Part shown: positions 25,789 to 33,688 of the stretch, piece by piece | How the letters are laid out: each line of letters opens with the position of its first letter | Numbering within the stretch: position 1 is the stretch's first letter | Assembly (NCBI RefSeq): GCF_009867135.1 | Contig: NZ_CP047226.1 | Location: 992,001-1,056,000 of the forward strand | Direction: 5' to 3' | Length of the DNA: 64,000 nt | From: Moraxella osloensis | GTDB taxonomy: Bacteria; Pseudomonadota; Gammaproteobacteria; Pseudomonadales; Moraxellaceae | The notes under the pieces: model-generated | What the model was told of the DNA's origin: nothing | What the model saw: the letters and a program-made list of their open reading frames with translations, nothing else | Databases searched by the model: none | Position numbers and translations under genes: made by a program

Positions 25789-27099
25789 TTAGTCTGCCAG
25801 TTCAATATCTATCATGGCAAGGGCACTGCCAGCAGAAGTTGGCGCCACTGCACTGGAAACCGCACTGGCAGTATTCGAAGACATCGCAGCGGGTATCGCG
25901 GCATCGACAGACCCTAGTTTTGCTTTTATCCCTTTGTTTACCATGTCATTAACGGCTTTGTTTAATGAATCAGCGCTTGATGATAAAAGCTGCAGTTGTA
26001 AGTGATTATTTTGAAAATTAAGCTGCTTGGCGGTCAGTTGATATTGCTGCAATACCGGCTGTATGGACGACAATGTTTGAAGTACGTTTGGCGTGGCTGA
26101 TTGCTGGGTGGTTAATTTGCCAGATAACTGTCGTTGTAGCGTAAGTTTGCTACTGAGCGGCTCATTGGGGAACCACTGGGCGTATTGCTGCGCCAGCAAA
26201 GTTGAGGCTTGTTTTTGTGCTTGGTTATAATAATACCAACGAAGCGCATCGACCGCAAAGGCTGTTAGCAGCGCACAAACACTGACTAGGGCGATGACTT
26301 TGGCATAAGGCGCAAGCGTCGTTTTACCTTTGATTGTGGCAAAGTTAAAAAAATGTCTGACCGGGTCTTTGATTGGGGTAGGCAACAACTCAGATGATGC
26401 AATGGATAAATTAGGCATACTGGCTAATTGCTGGGCAACGGTTTCATCGTGAAAACCTGTTAAATATAGCGTTTCTAGCATGGGTAATTTGGTGAGTACC
26501 AGCGGTAAAAAACTAACCGCCATGCCGTGATAAGTATGGAGTTTTAATAACTGGGTATCTGCATCTTGGTAGTAGACCGCGCTTGTAGTAGGCGTAGCCC
26601 TCGTCTCTATAACCTTCGTGTTAGTACTCGTAGCTATGCTAGTATCAATTCTAGTATCTATTCTATTATCTATGGTCGGCAACAATAAAAAATCTGGCAG
26701 TAAAGCGACTATCTCAATACCTGCCAACGAGGCAGCATTGATCCATGAATGAATATCGGCAGCATGAAGCCCAAATAACGCCGGTAACTCGCTGTTAGTA
26801 GCGGTCGGCTGGATTTTGACTTGTAAATCTTCTACCGACCCAATGCTGATATCTTCAAATAAATAGCGTCTGCCAGTGTCGCCCAAAGCGTTGAGCTGGC
26901 TTGCTGTAAGCGTAGGCTGGATGGTTAATAAATTGACACTAGGAAAATAGAGACAGGCTTGCAGCTTGGCTGATTGCGTGGTTTGCAGATTGGCAAGGGT
27001 CGCAAGCGTTTGCCAATCGTCAGCCGTTTGCCAAGTCTGGGTAGTTTGTTGCCATAAACGTAAGGCAGCATGCTGAGTTGGCAACCAAATATGAATCAC
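25789..27099 (-). CDS. gspL: Type II secretion system protein L
   Basis: GspL, 436 residues: the N-terminal cytoplasmic actin-like domain (WQTADDWQTLATLANL; FPSVNLLTIQPTLTASQLNA; GRRYLFEDISIG; VALLPDFLLLP) binds the GspE ATPase, a single helix around residues 265-285 (VIALVSVCALLTAFAVDALR) crosses the membrane, and the periplasmic part is ferredoxin-like. It scaffolds GspM, encoded next. In the cytoplasmic domain an insertion of imperfect repeats (IDNRIDTRIDTSIATSTNT, about residues 145-163) is encoded by a 12-bp tandem array at 26640-26675. The rest of the system must be elsewhere. sixA lies 36 bases upstream on the same strand. Confidence 0.88.
   Translation of the reverse strand: MIHIWLPTQHAALRLWQQTTQTWQTADDWQTLATLANLQTTQSAKLQACLYFPSVNLLTIQPTLTASQLNALGDTGRRYLFEDISIGSVEDLQVKIQPTATNSELPALFGLHAADIHSWINAASLAGIEIVALLPDFLLLPTIDNRIDTRIDTSIATSTNTKVIETRATPTTSAVYYQDADTQLLKLHTYHGMAVSFLPLVLTKLPMLETLYLTGFHDETVAQQLASMPNLSIASSELLPTPIKDPVRHFFNFATIKGKTTLAPYAKVIALVSVCALLTAFAVDALRWYYYNQAQKQASTLLAQQYAQWFPNEPLSSKLTLQRQLSGKLTTQQSATPNVLQTLSSIQPVLQQYQLTAKQLNFQNNHLQLQLLSSSADSLNKAVNDMVNKGIKAKLGSVDAAIPAAMSSNTASAVSSAVAPTSAGSALAMIDIELAD
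26640..26675 (-). repeat. 12-bp imperfect tandem array inside gspL
   Basis: Three 12-base units (plus strand TAGTATCAATTC, TAGTATCTATTC, TATTATCTATGG) encode the ID-x-R repeats of the GspL cytoplasmic insertion. Unit length is a multiple of three, so copy changes keep the frame. Confidence 0.7.
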
Positions 27100-27135
27100 A
27101 GAAGTGTCCTACACAAAATTGACAAATTAAATCAC

Positions 27136-27588
27136 CTAACAGGTGGGAACAAAGCGTTTAATCTCAGCGGCAAGACTGGGTGCCAATATACCCATATCAT
27201 ACACACGCGCTTCAGCCAGCGCAAAACCCTCTAAGGGTTCATCCGTGAGAATATGGGCGATTTTGGCAATGATATTCATATGACAAACCACCACCATGCA
27301 GTCGCCAACCAATTCGCCTAGCGCATCCACGGCGATGTCTGCATCGTTATCGGGGGTGATGCCCTCATACGTGGTCACAGGCACATGGGGAAAAAATTGC
27401 TGGATTTGGGCAAGGGTTTGCTGGGCGCGGTTGTAAGGACTGACGATAAAATGATCGGGCTCAAAGTTCTCAGCAAGCCACGCTGCGGTCTGTGAAGCTT
27501 GGGCTTGACCCAGTGCTGATAAATTTCTTTCATGGTCTGGCAGGGTATAAGCGCCTGCATCGCCATGACGAACTAAAATTAATTGCAT
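27136..27588 (-). CDS. sixA: Phosphohistidine phosphatase SixA
   Basis: A 150-residue histidine-phosphatase superfamily protein. LVRHGDAG carries the catalytic His8, which takes the phosphate, with Arg7 in the pocket; SPYNRAQQTLAQI and VVVCHMNIIAKIAHIL hold the remaining RxR-type arginine and the second catalytic histidine. SixA removes phosphate from phosphohistidine in phosphorelay or nitrogen-PTS proteins. The length equals E. coli SixA (161) closely. It lies between gpsA and gspL on the minus strand, with 33 and 36 base gaps, suggesting one transcript. The substrate here is not known. Confidence 0.9.
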   Translation of the reverse strand: MQLILVRHGDAGAYTLPDHERNLSALGQAQASQTAAWLAENFEPDHFIVSPYNRAQQTLAQIQQFFPHVPVTTYEGITPDNDADIAVDALGELVGDCMVVVCHMNIIAKIAHILTDEPLEGFALAEARVYDMGILAPSLAAEIKRFVPTC

Positions 27589-27621
27589 GTATTTACCTAA
27601 AAATTTTTAAAGTTATGTTTG

Positions 27622-28830
27622 TCAGTTATGCTTTGGCTGCACTTGATGCGGCATGACAAATTCCACATCACTTCTAAATCCTGCTTCCATTAAGTTTAAC
27701 GCAACCCCAAGCGGCGCTTTGTCTTCATAGATAATATCGTGCAAGGCATGAGTAATTGGCATATAAATACCCTCTTTCATAGCTTTTTCATTCACCTGCT
27801 GGATAGTATTAATCCCTTCAGCGGTTTGCCCCAGTTTTTTGATGGCTTGGTCAAGGCTCATGCCACGCCCTAGCATATTACCAATCTGGTAGTTACGGCT
27901 TAAGGTCGATGAGCAAGTTGCATACAAATCACCCACGCCCGACAACCCCAAAAAGGTCAGGGGATTAGCCCCCGCTTGGACACCAAATCGGCTCATCTCA
28001 GCCAATGCGCGGGTTAATATCATGGCTTTGGTGTTTTCTCCGATGTCATAGGCAGCCGCCATGCCCATGGCGATGGCATAAATATTTTTGAGCGCGCCGC
28101 CAAGCTCCACGCCAATTAAATCATCACTGGCAAACACGCGAAAAAACGCACTGTGCAGCGCTGTCTGCACGGCAAGCCGTAGCGCTGCAGATTGGCTGGC
28201 AATCACGGTGGCAGACGGCATATTATTCATGATTTCTTTGGCGAGATTGGGACCGCTCATCACGCCAAAAGCCACATTGGGCAATTCATCTGCGATCACA
28301 TCACTCATTAGCGCAAAGGTATCTTTTTCCATACCTTTGGTTAAAGACACGATGGCTTGAGCGCTGATAAAGGGCGCAATTTTTTGTAAAGTTTCACGAA
28401 ACGCTGAGCTCGGCACTGCCACAAAAATCAAATCTTTGCCTTTGACGGCTGCTTGTAAATCATGGGTAAATTGCAGGCGCTCATCAAGCTTATGGTCGGG
28501 CAAATATTTTTTGTTGATATGGGTTTTTTGCATCGATTTGACGCTGCGCTTATCGCGTACCCAAAGCGTGACTTCGCAGCCATTTTTGGACGATAAATTT
28601 GCCATTGCCGTACCAAAACTACCACCGCCCAGCACGGCAATTTTGAGGGGTGCAGGTTCGTTGGCGAGCTGATTGTCTAAGTCTTTTTCTAATACCGCTG
28701 GGGTGTCCGGTTTAGACTTTTTGACCGCTTTTTCAATGACGTCGGCAAACAGCTTACTGGCTTTTTCACGATTGACATTCAGCTTTTCTAAATTTTCACT
28801 TAGATTGGTTGCTAACTGGGGTTTTTTCAT
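27622..28830 (-). CDS. gpsA: NAD(P)-dependent glycerol-3-phosphate dehydrogenase with N-terminal extension
   Basis: GpsA reduces dihydroxyacetone phosphate to sn-glycerol-3-phosphate for phospholipid synthesis. The Rossmann motif IAVLGGGSFGTAMANL begins at about residue 62, followed by SLTKGMEKDT, MSGPNLAKEI, the catalytic-site GGALKNIYAIAMGMA and LSGVGDLYATCSS. The first 60 residues are a charged, helical extension rich in Lys, Glu and Leu which E. coli GpsA (339 residues) lacks. I start at the ATG at 28828-28830 because AAGGA lies seven bases before it; the in-frame upstream ATG at 28878 would add 16 unsupported residues. sixA follows. Confidence 0.94.
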   Translation of the reverse strand: MKKPQLATNLSENLEKLNVNREKASKLFADVIEKAVKKSKPDTPAVLEKDLDNQLANEPAPLKIAVLGGGSFGTAMANLSSKNGCEVTLWVRDKRSVKSMQKTHINKKYLPDHKLDERLQFTHDLQAAVKGKDLIFVAVPSSAFRETLQKIAPFISAQAIVSLTKGMEKDTFALMSDVIADELPNVAFGVMSGPNLAKEIMNNMPSATVIASQSAALRLAVQTALHSAFFRVFASDDLIGVELGGALKNIYAIAMGMAAAYDIGENTKAMILTRALAEMSRFGVQAGANPLTFLGLSGVGDLYATCSSTLSRNYQIGNMLGRGMSLDQAIKKLGQTAEGINTIQQVNEKAMKEGIYMPITHALHDIIYEDKAPLGVALNLMEAGFRSDVEFVMPHQVQPKHN

Positions 28831-28896
28831 TGAAAATCCTTGAATCCACTTGTCCTGCAAATACTGACAACAGGGCACCCTTTACATGAGCAAAAT

Positions 28897-28917
28897 ATAA
28901 AAACGGCTAGCTTAGCC
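28897..28917 (-). terminator. Small intrinsic terminator after the nitroreductase gene
   Basis: On the minus strand GGCTA-AGC-TAGCC (complement of 28905-28917) is followed by GTTTTTATATTTT. The stem has only five pairs, so termination is probably partial. Confidence 0.45.
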
Positions 28918-28918
28918 C

Positions 28919-29536
28919 TTAGTTTGTGCCATTATCATAAACAATAAATGGTGTGACGTCTATCTTAGAACGCGGTGGGATGGTGGAGACGGCTGTGCCA
29001 ACATAGACAAAAGCAATGACTTGGTTATCAGCGGTTACATTAAACAGTTGTTTGATTGCAGGCGCATTGGCAAGTGGACCGGTGCGCCAGACGGTGGCAA
29101 ACCCTTGTGCCGTCAAGGCAAGCAGGAGATTTTGCACCGCACAACTACTTGCCGCTATTTGTTCCCAATGGGGGACTTTATCATGGGATTTAAAGTCGGT
29201 GACACAGGCGATAATCATCGGCGCACGCAGCGGCATATTCTCGGCTTTGGTGAGGGTTTTCTCATCGGTTTCACCTTGTGCTATCGCCGCATTTTTTAAC
29301 GCCGTGCCTAAAGTGTTTAACGCTTGGTTTTCAAGTACGATAAAACGGTACGGGTTTAAATCCTTGTGATCGGGGGCGGATAGGGCGACTTCAATCGCTT
29401 GTTCGACTTGCTCGCGGTTGGGCGCAGGGGCGACTTCAATCGCTTGTTCGACTTGCTCGCGGGTGGGTGCAGGAGCGACAAGGTTGCCGATTGAACGGCG
29501 CGATTTGATAAAGTCTAAAATTTCTGAATTTGTCAT
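28919..29536 (-). CDS. Nitroreductase family protein (YdjA-like) with internal duplication
   Basis: An FMN-dependent oxidoreductase fold of 205 residues. The N-terminal block KSRRSIGNL and SAPDHKDLNPYRFIVLEN match the YdjA-type nitroreductases, as do SSCAVQNLLLALTAQGFATV and FVYVGTA near the end. These small flavoproteins use NAD(P)H to reduce nitro compounds or related substrates; the physiological role is generally unknown. Residues 20-49 hold two nearly identical 15-residue units, APAPTREQVEQAIEV and APAPNREQVEQAIEV, where relatives have one; the DNA shows a 45-bp tandem duplication. The duplicated helix lies near the FMN site. A paiB relic ends two bases upstream. Confidence 0.87.
   Translation of the reverse strand: MTNSEILDFIKSRRSIGNLVAPAPTREQVEQAIEVAPAPNREQVEQAIEVALSAPDHKDLNPYRFIVLENQALNTLGTALKNAAIAQGETDEKTLTKAENMPLRAPMIIACVTDFKSHDKVPHWEQIAASSCAVQNLLLALTAQGFATVWRTGPLANAPAIKQLFNVTADNQVIAFVYVGTAVSTIPPRSKIDVTPFIVYDNGTN
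29385..29474 (-). repeat. 45-bp in-frame tandem duplication
   Basis: Two copies of 45 bp (29385-29429 and 29430-29474) differ at only a few positions and lie inside the nitroreductase gene, adding 15 residues to the protein. Confidence 0.95.
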
Positions 29537-29538
29537 TG

Positions 29539-29706
29539 TTATTCCTTAAAGAGGTTATTGATTAGCGTTGCCATATTATCCGCTGAAGCTGATTGCAGTT
29601 GTGTTAAACCGTCAATCACCCCTTGCTGATTATCCAAGGTTTTATTTTGGCTAAGTTTAAATTTGGCTTCAAAATCGGTTTGGGAAAAATCTTTGGGAAT
29701 ATACAT
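29539..29706 (-). pseudogene. Relic of paiB (FMN-binding transcriptional regulator), internal deletion
   Basis: This 55-codon frame has an ATG at 29704-29706 and stops two bases before the nitroreductase start. Its first dozen residues (MYIPKDFSQTDF) are the N-terminus typical of PaiB-family split-barrel proteins, and the rest (KFKLSQNKTLDNQQGVIDGL) resembles the extreme C-terminus of the same family, which normally lies about 150 residues later. The simplest reading is an in-frame internal deletion that removed the FMN-binding core and joined the two ends. It could be translated, but is unlikely to keep the activity. The family assignment is from memory of motifs. Confidence 0.65.
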
Positions 29707-29750
29707 CGTTAAAGCCACTCACCTGCATAACAATTAAGGCTTTGGATTAT

Positions 29751-30875
29751 TTAAATGGTCATATCTTCTTTTTTTATCTCATCCAAACGATGTTCCGCTT
29801 TGAGATATTCTTCTGATTGCATCTCAAGCAAACGTGACCGCGTACGCTCAATTTCAAACGCCAATTTTTGCCCATCATACAGTTGTAAAATCGGCTGTTC
29901 TGCACGTACCAAAAGCTTGACGCGGCGATCATAAAACTCATCGACAAGGTAAATAAAGCGCCTTGTCGGGTCAGCGATAATATCGTTGAGTATGGGCACA
30001 TCGTCCACTAGCACCGTGCTAAACTCATTGGCGATTTCAATAAAATCGCTGGCTGAGCGCGGCTGCATACATAATGCCCGAAAATCAATGTACAAGGTGT
30101 TTTCGGTACGACCTTTGATGGCGATATCACGACCATTGATATGAATGGGGTCTTGGATAATGTGTTGATTGTTGCTTAACGCGGTAAAGCGGTTGGCAAG
30201 CCAGTGGATGTTTTCTTTGGTCAATGGCGACACGTAAAGTTCGGCTTGCTGCAATACGCGCAGACGGTAGTCGATGCCACTGTCAATGTTCATAACCGTA
30301 CAGTTTTTTTCAACTTCGGCAATGGCAGGTAAAAAACGGTCACGGTGAATACCATTTTTATACAAGCCATTTGGTGCGATGTTTGATGTGGCAACCAAGG
30401 TGATGCCTTTTTTAAATAGCATGGTAAATAAATCACCCAAAATCATCGCATCGGAGACATTGGAGACAAAAAATTCATCAAAACAAATCACATCCGCTTC
30501 ATTATGGATGATATCGGCGACTTTTTGTAGTGGGTCTTGTTGACCTTGTAGCTTGTTAAGCTCGGCGTGCACCCGCTTCATAAAGTGATGAAAGTGTTGG
30601 CGCATTTTGTTGTCGGCAGGCACTGACTCAAAAAACATATCCATCATCCAAGTCTTACCACGACCCACGCCGCCCCACATATATAGTCCTTTGGGCGGCT
30701 CAGTACGTCTTAAAAAGCTAAATAGCCCACGTTGTTTGGCGCGGTTGTCCATGATTTGTTCATAGACATTGTCCAAATAAGTCATCGCAGCGCGCTGCTG
30801 TGCGTCTTCGCTAAACTCACCAGATTTTAGCGCAAGCTCATAGCGTTGTAAGGGTCGTAAATTTGAGTTGGGCAT
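29751..30875 (-). CDS. zapE: Cell division protein ZapE (AFG1-like ATPase)
   Basis: A 374-residue AAA-type ATPase of the AFG1/ZapE family. GLYMWGGVGRGKTWMMDMFF is the Walker A block, DVICFDEFFVSNVSDAMIL the Walker B, and LVATSNIAPNGLYKNGIHR the sensor region with arginine, all diagnostic of ZapE. The C-terminal half contains FRALCMQPRSASDFIEIA and RFIYLVDEFYDRRVKLLVRA. ZapE associates with FtsZ at the division site in E. coli and matters under low oxygen or at high temperature. The protein lacks a signal peptide or membrane segment. A paiB relic and a nitroreductase follow after 44 bases; a hydrolase gene lies 200 bases upstream on the same strand. Confidence 0.94.
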   Translation of the reverse strand: MPNSNLRPLQRYELALKSGEFSEDAQQRAAMTYLDNVYEQIMDNRAKQRGLFSFLRRTEPPKGLYMWGGVGRGKTWMMDMFFESVPADNKMRQHFHHFMKRVHAELNKLQGQQDPLQKVADIIHNEADVICFDEFFVSNVSDAMILGDLFTMLFKKGITLVATSNIAPNGLYKNGIHRDRFLPAIAEVEKNCTVMNIDSGIDYRLRVLQQAELYVSPLTKENIHWLANRFTALSNNQHIIQDPIHINGRDIAIKGRTENTLYIDFRALCMQPRSASDFIEIANEFSTVLVDDVPILNDIIADPTRRFIYLVDEFYDRRVKLLVRAEQPILQLYDGQKLAFEIERTRSRLLEMQSEEYLKAEHRLDEIKKEDMTI

Positions 30876-31075
30876 GTTGTCTCTCAGCGTAAATTAAAAA
30901 GTTGTCAAAATTCCATTTCAACGTGCTTTGACGTAGGGGTATTCAATAAATAGAGGCGATTAAATAGACGGCATTAAAGTGCCAAATAGCTCACGATGTC
31001 AAATACACCAAAAACCCGAATCGAAAACACCCGTCAAAAACACAAATCAGGAACTAGGATAAAATAAAAACTTCG

Positions 31076-31774
31076 TTATTTGCTACTTAACGCTTCAAGC
31101 AGCTGTTTTAATTCCCCTAATTTACCATGAAAAAAGTGCCCTGTATCGTCAATGATGTGCGTTTGAATACCAAAGTTTTCCCCAAATTGTTGTAGCGAGC
31201 TTGGCGCAATCACTTCATCATTCGCACCATAAATCATAAAGGTTTGCGCGGTTGGCAGTAGCAAATCTGAGGTGTCGTTTTTTTCAATAGAAGGGGCAAT
31301 CAAGGCCAAATCCGTGATGTCAAAATCATCGACTCCCAAAAATGCGCCTTGTTCATTGACAAGCTGGGCAAGCTTGGCGGCGATAAATCCGCCAAACGAA
31401 AATCCGCCAATCCATAGCTTGCGCGCCTCAGTTTGGCTATGAATCCATTGAAGCACAGTTAACGCGTCTTCGATTTCACCTGTCACATTGCCATACTCGC
31501 CCGTTGACTGACCCACGCCGCGAAAATTAAAGCGTACCACGTGCATGTTTTGGTCGCGGGCAAAACGATACATGGTGGTCACCACTTTATTCATCATCGT
31601 GCCTTCTTGCAATGGGTTTGGGTGACAAAGAATGGCAACACGCTCAACCGACGCGGCGTTTGGATTGGCAACGCCCGTTGAGTCAGCTTGCCAAAGCGCG
31701 TCAACTTCAAGCTTACCGCAAGGGGCATCTATTAATTGCGAATGGGTTAATTGTGAATGGGCAGGTGAGCGCAT
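31076..31774 (-). CDS. Alpha/beta hydrolase
   Basis: The 232-residue protein has the fold's usual landmarks: the oxyanion-strand block AILCHPNPLQEGTMMNKVVT, VVRFNFRGVGQSTGEYG, the nucleophile elbow GFSFGG with Ser, and a C-terminal DDTGHFFHGKL supplying the catalytic His, with an Asp in YGANDEVI. It resembles the small cytoplasmic hydrolases annotated as YheT- or S9-like with CHPHP-type motifs; the substrate is unknown. No signal peptide. Its N-terminus contains a duplicated pentapeptide (HSQLTHSQLI) encoded by a 15-bp repeat at 31732-31761. Neighbour genes give no hint of pathway. The 284 bases upstream hold divergent promoters and no gene. Confidence 0.83.
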   Translation of the reverse strand: MRSPAHSQLTHSQLIDAPCGKLEVDALWQADSTGVANPNAASVERVAILCHPNPLQEGTMMNKVVTTMYRFARDQNMHVVRFNFRGVGQSTGEYGNVTGEIEDALTVLQWIHSQTEARKLWIGGFSFGGFIAAKLAQLVNEQGAFLGVDDFDITDLALIAPSIEKNDTSDLLLPTAQTFMIYGANDEVIAPSSLQQFGENFGIQTHIIDDTGHFFHGKLGELKQLLEALSSK

Positions 31775-32058
31775 AATCGTCCTAATCTAAGCAAAAAACG
31801 TTAAAAAACCACCCATCATGCTAACCAATTTCACCCAAAATAGCTAGTTTGAAAATCAACAAACCAGCCAATTGTTGCGCGGATTTTATGATTTGTAAGA
31901 CCACTTGCGGCGGCTCACTTTTTACCACACACTAATACAAGCAATCAACCAAATTCTATTATTGAAATGGTGAGTTTGCCTGTATTGTTGATAATTGATG
32001 AGAGCTTTAACATACGAGAACTTTAACACCGCTATTGAAAAGGGACAGCCTGCAGATC

Positions 32059-32451
32059 ATGAAATCATCTCTTAAACCGTCTTTATTAAAAATCCCAACA
32101 TTAAAAATCACAACTACCGCGCTGGTAGCCGCAGTGAGCTTATCTGCTTGTCAAAGTACACCCACTAATTTGCCCGTGCTACAGCGCGCCAACAACACAT
32201 TAGAAACCACTGGGTTAGGCAAAAGCAAAAATAGTGCCAAATTAAACGCGTTACGTATCGCCACCGAGCAGTGCCGCGGAAAATCGCCCATCGTATTGAC
32301 CGATAGCTACCAGTATAACGGCGTGTTGGATGAAAACATGGGACGCGCGGCTGACCAAGCCATAGGCATGATTGGCAGTGTGTTTGGCAGCAAAAAAACC
32401 CTTGCCCGCGATGATGATTATGAATATACCATCACCTTTAAATGTCCCTAA
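32059..32451 (+). CDS. Small putative lipoprotein
   Basis: The product starts MKSSLKPSLLKIPTLKITTT, with a hydrophobic stretch and the lipobox SLSAC, so it should be an envelope lipoprotein. The mature part of about 100 residues contains KSKNSAKLNALRIATEQCRG and ends YEYTITFKCP, with two cysteines that may bond; the middle (AADQAIGMIGSVFGS) is short and Gly-rich. It resembles small outer-membrane-linked lipoproteins of Acinetobacter and Psychrobacter, but I recognise no functional family. The ATG at 32059 is preferred over a TTG eight codons upstream. It ends at a good terminator shared with the convergent gene. Confidence 0.75.
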   Translation: MKSSLKPSLLKIPTLKITTTALVAAVSLSACQSTPTNLPVLQRANNTLETTGLGKSKNSAKLNALRIATEQCRGKSPIVLTDSYQYNGVLDENMGRAADQAIGMIGSVFGSKKTLARDDDYEYTITFKCP

Positions 32452-32481
32452 TTGTCAAAGTCAAATCATCTATCAATAAAA

Positions 32482-32507
32482 AAAGGTTAGGAACGCTCCT
32501 AACCTTT
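32482..32507. terminator. Bidirectional intrinsic terminator
   Basis: The perfect 11-bp stem AAAGGTTAGGA (32482-32492) / TCCTAACCTTT (32497-32507) with an ACGC loop lies between two convergent genes; A and T runs flank it. Confidence 0.9.
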
Positions 32508-32519
32508 ATTGTTGTTGTA

Positions 32520-33011
32520 TTATTGGCGATTTAACAAATGCTGATTGAGCTGCGCAATCACCGCTTTATCGCCTAACTGATTGATACTGTCACGAATTTT
32601 TGGAATCGGCTCGGCAGCAATCGGCTGACTATCAAATAGCTTTAACAACCGCAGTTGTAATGCTGGCTCACCTTGCTCAATGACAATATCTACGAGGGTA
32701 GGCACATCAAAGGGCAAATCCGAAGTTGACTGTGCCATTGCCACCGCATGATAAGCGCCATGTGGGTCTTGGTCGGTTACGATACGGGTATTTACCGCTC
32801 TGTAAGCTTTTTCTGAGGTACCGCCTAAGACATTGATTTTGTGTAAACAGTTAAGCGCAGAATTATCTTGTAATTGTGCAATAGCAATGATGTCTTCGGC
32901 TTGCTCTTGCAAATAGGCGCGTTTTTGTGCCAGTGCCTCTAATTGCTGCTCAGTCAGTGGCTCAGCGCTTTCGGCTTTTTTTAAATTGGCATTAAATTGA
33001 ATTTCTGACAT
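32520..33011 (-). CDS. Hypothetical protein, HEAT-like helical
   Basis: I do not recognise this 163-residue protein. It starts after a strong GGGGAT site, has no signal peptide or membrane segment, and reads as all-helical: an N-terminal charged helix (EQQLEALAQKRAYLQEQAED), then units such as LPFDVPTLVDIVIEQG and EPALQLRLLKLFDSQPIAAE that look like short helical repeats. It is acidic and Gln-rich. It converges on a lipoprotein gene at a terminator and is divergent from another unknown gene. The good ribosome site and codon use argue that it is real. Confidence 0.65.
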   Translation of the reverse strand: MSEIQFNANLKKAESAEPLTEQQLEALAQKRAYLQEQAEDIIAIAQLQDNSALNCLHKINVLGGTSEKAYRAVNTRIVTDQDPHGAYHAVAMAQSTSDLPFDVPTLVDIVIEQGEPALQLRLLKLFDSQPIAAEPIPKIRDSINQLGDKAVIAQLNQHLLNRQ

Positions 33012-33156
33012 GGCTATCCCCTTATTTATGTGGTTATTAGATAAGGGTTTTTTTTATAAAATCAAATCCACCGGTTAAACGAGCGCATTTTAATCACAAT
33101 CAAGCTATTTAATCACAATCCAATTATAATCAATCAAAATCACAAAAGGGCGTGCT

Positions 33157-33582
33157 ATGTTAGTGTTAACAGTAAATCCTGAGCACATCAGTGTAACGTT
33201 GCAAGATAAGCTATGGGACATTGGACTTACGCTAAAAGTAATTGCAGAGACATTGCAGGCATTGCCGCCCACTGAATTGGCTTGGGAAACGGCAATCATG
33301 CGCATAGAAGATGCTATTTCACCGCTAAAACCTAGATTACCCAAAGATGAGTTATTAAAGGTGATAGGGGCAGAGGATTTACGCTTACTAGCGTTTGAGC
33401 AAGATAATAATGGCGGCTATATTCGGGCTGAGATACTAGAAAAAGCTTTTGCAGTGCTGGCGGGCTATCGTTCGCTGCGAGATTTGCCAGCTATGCCCAA
33501 TGACCTAGCGTTTTATGCAAAGATATTGCTATTACGAGAATGGGTACACCATTTGGATTTTGATAAGCTTTATTTGGGTTAA
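33157..33582 (+). CDS. Hypothetical protein
   Basis: A 141-residue cytoplasmic protein that I do not recognise. It starts after AGGG seven bases upstream. The sequence is helix-rich with a Leu/Pro-rich middle (ISPLKPRLPKDELLKVIGAE) and a C-terminal LLLREWVHHLDFDKLYLG; no cysteine pairs or nucleotide-binding motifs are visible. It is followed by a terminator with a 13-base loop, then by the convergent ppc gene. It is divergent from the helical unknown at 32520-33011, and the two share a short intergenic region with the repeated decamer TTAATCACAATC, so they could be co-regulated. Confidence 0.65.
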   Translation: MLVLTVNPEHISVTLQDKLWDIGLTLKVIAETLQALPPTELAWETAIMRIEDAISPLKPRLPKDELLKVIGAEDLRLLAFEQDNNGGYIRAEILEKAFAVLAGYRSLRDLPAMPNDLAFYAKILLLREWVHHLDFDKLYLG

Positions 33583-33622
33583 TTGTCATCAATAAAACAA
33601 TCGCCAATAAAAAACGTCAATA

Positions 33623-33655
33623 AAAAAATCGCCAGTACACAACAAGCGATTTTTT
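33623..33655. terminator. Bidirectional intrinsic terminator
   Basis: AAAAAATCGC (33623-33632) pairs with GCGATTTTTT (33646-33655), with a 13-base loop, between the convergent hypothetical gene and ppc. Confidence 0.8.
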
Positions 33656-33688
33656 AAAAAGGTAGTTTAAGGCTGTTTTGAACACTTA

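Noticed and set aside
32520-33582. Toxin-antitoxin pair formed by the two unknown genes
   Set aside because: They are divergent, of 141 and 163 residues, and have no toxin or DNA-binding motif; nothing supports such a role.
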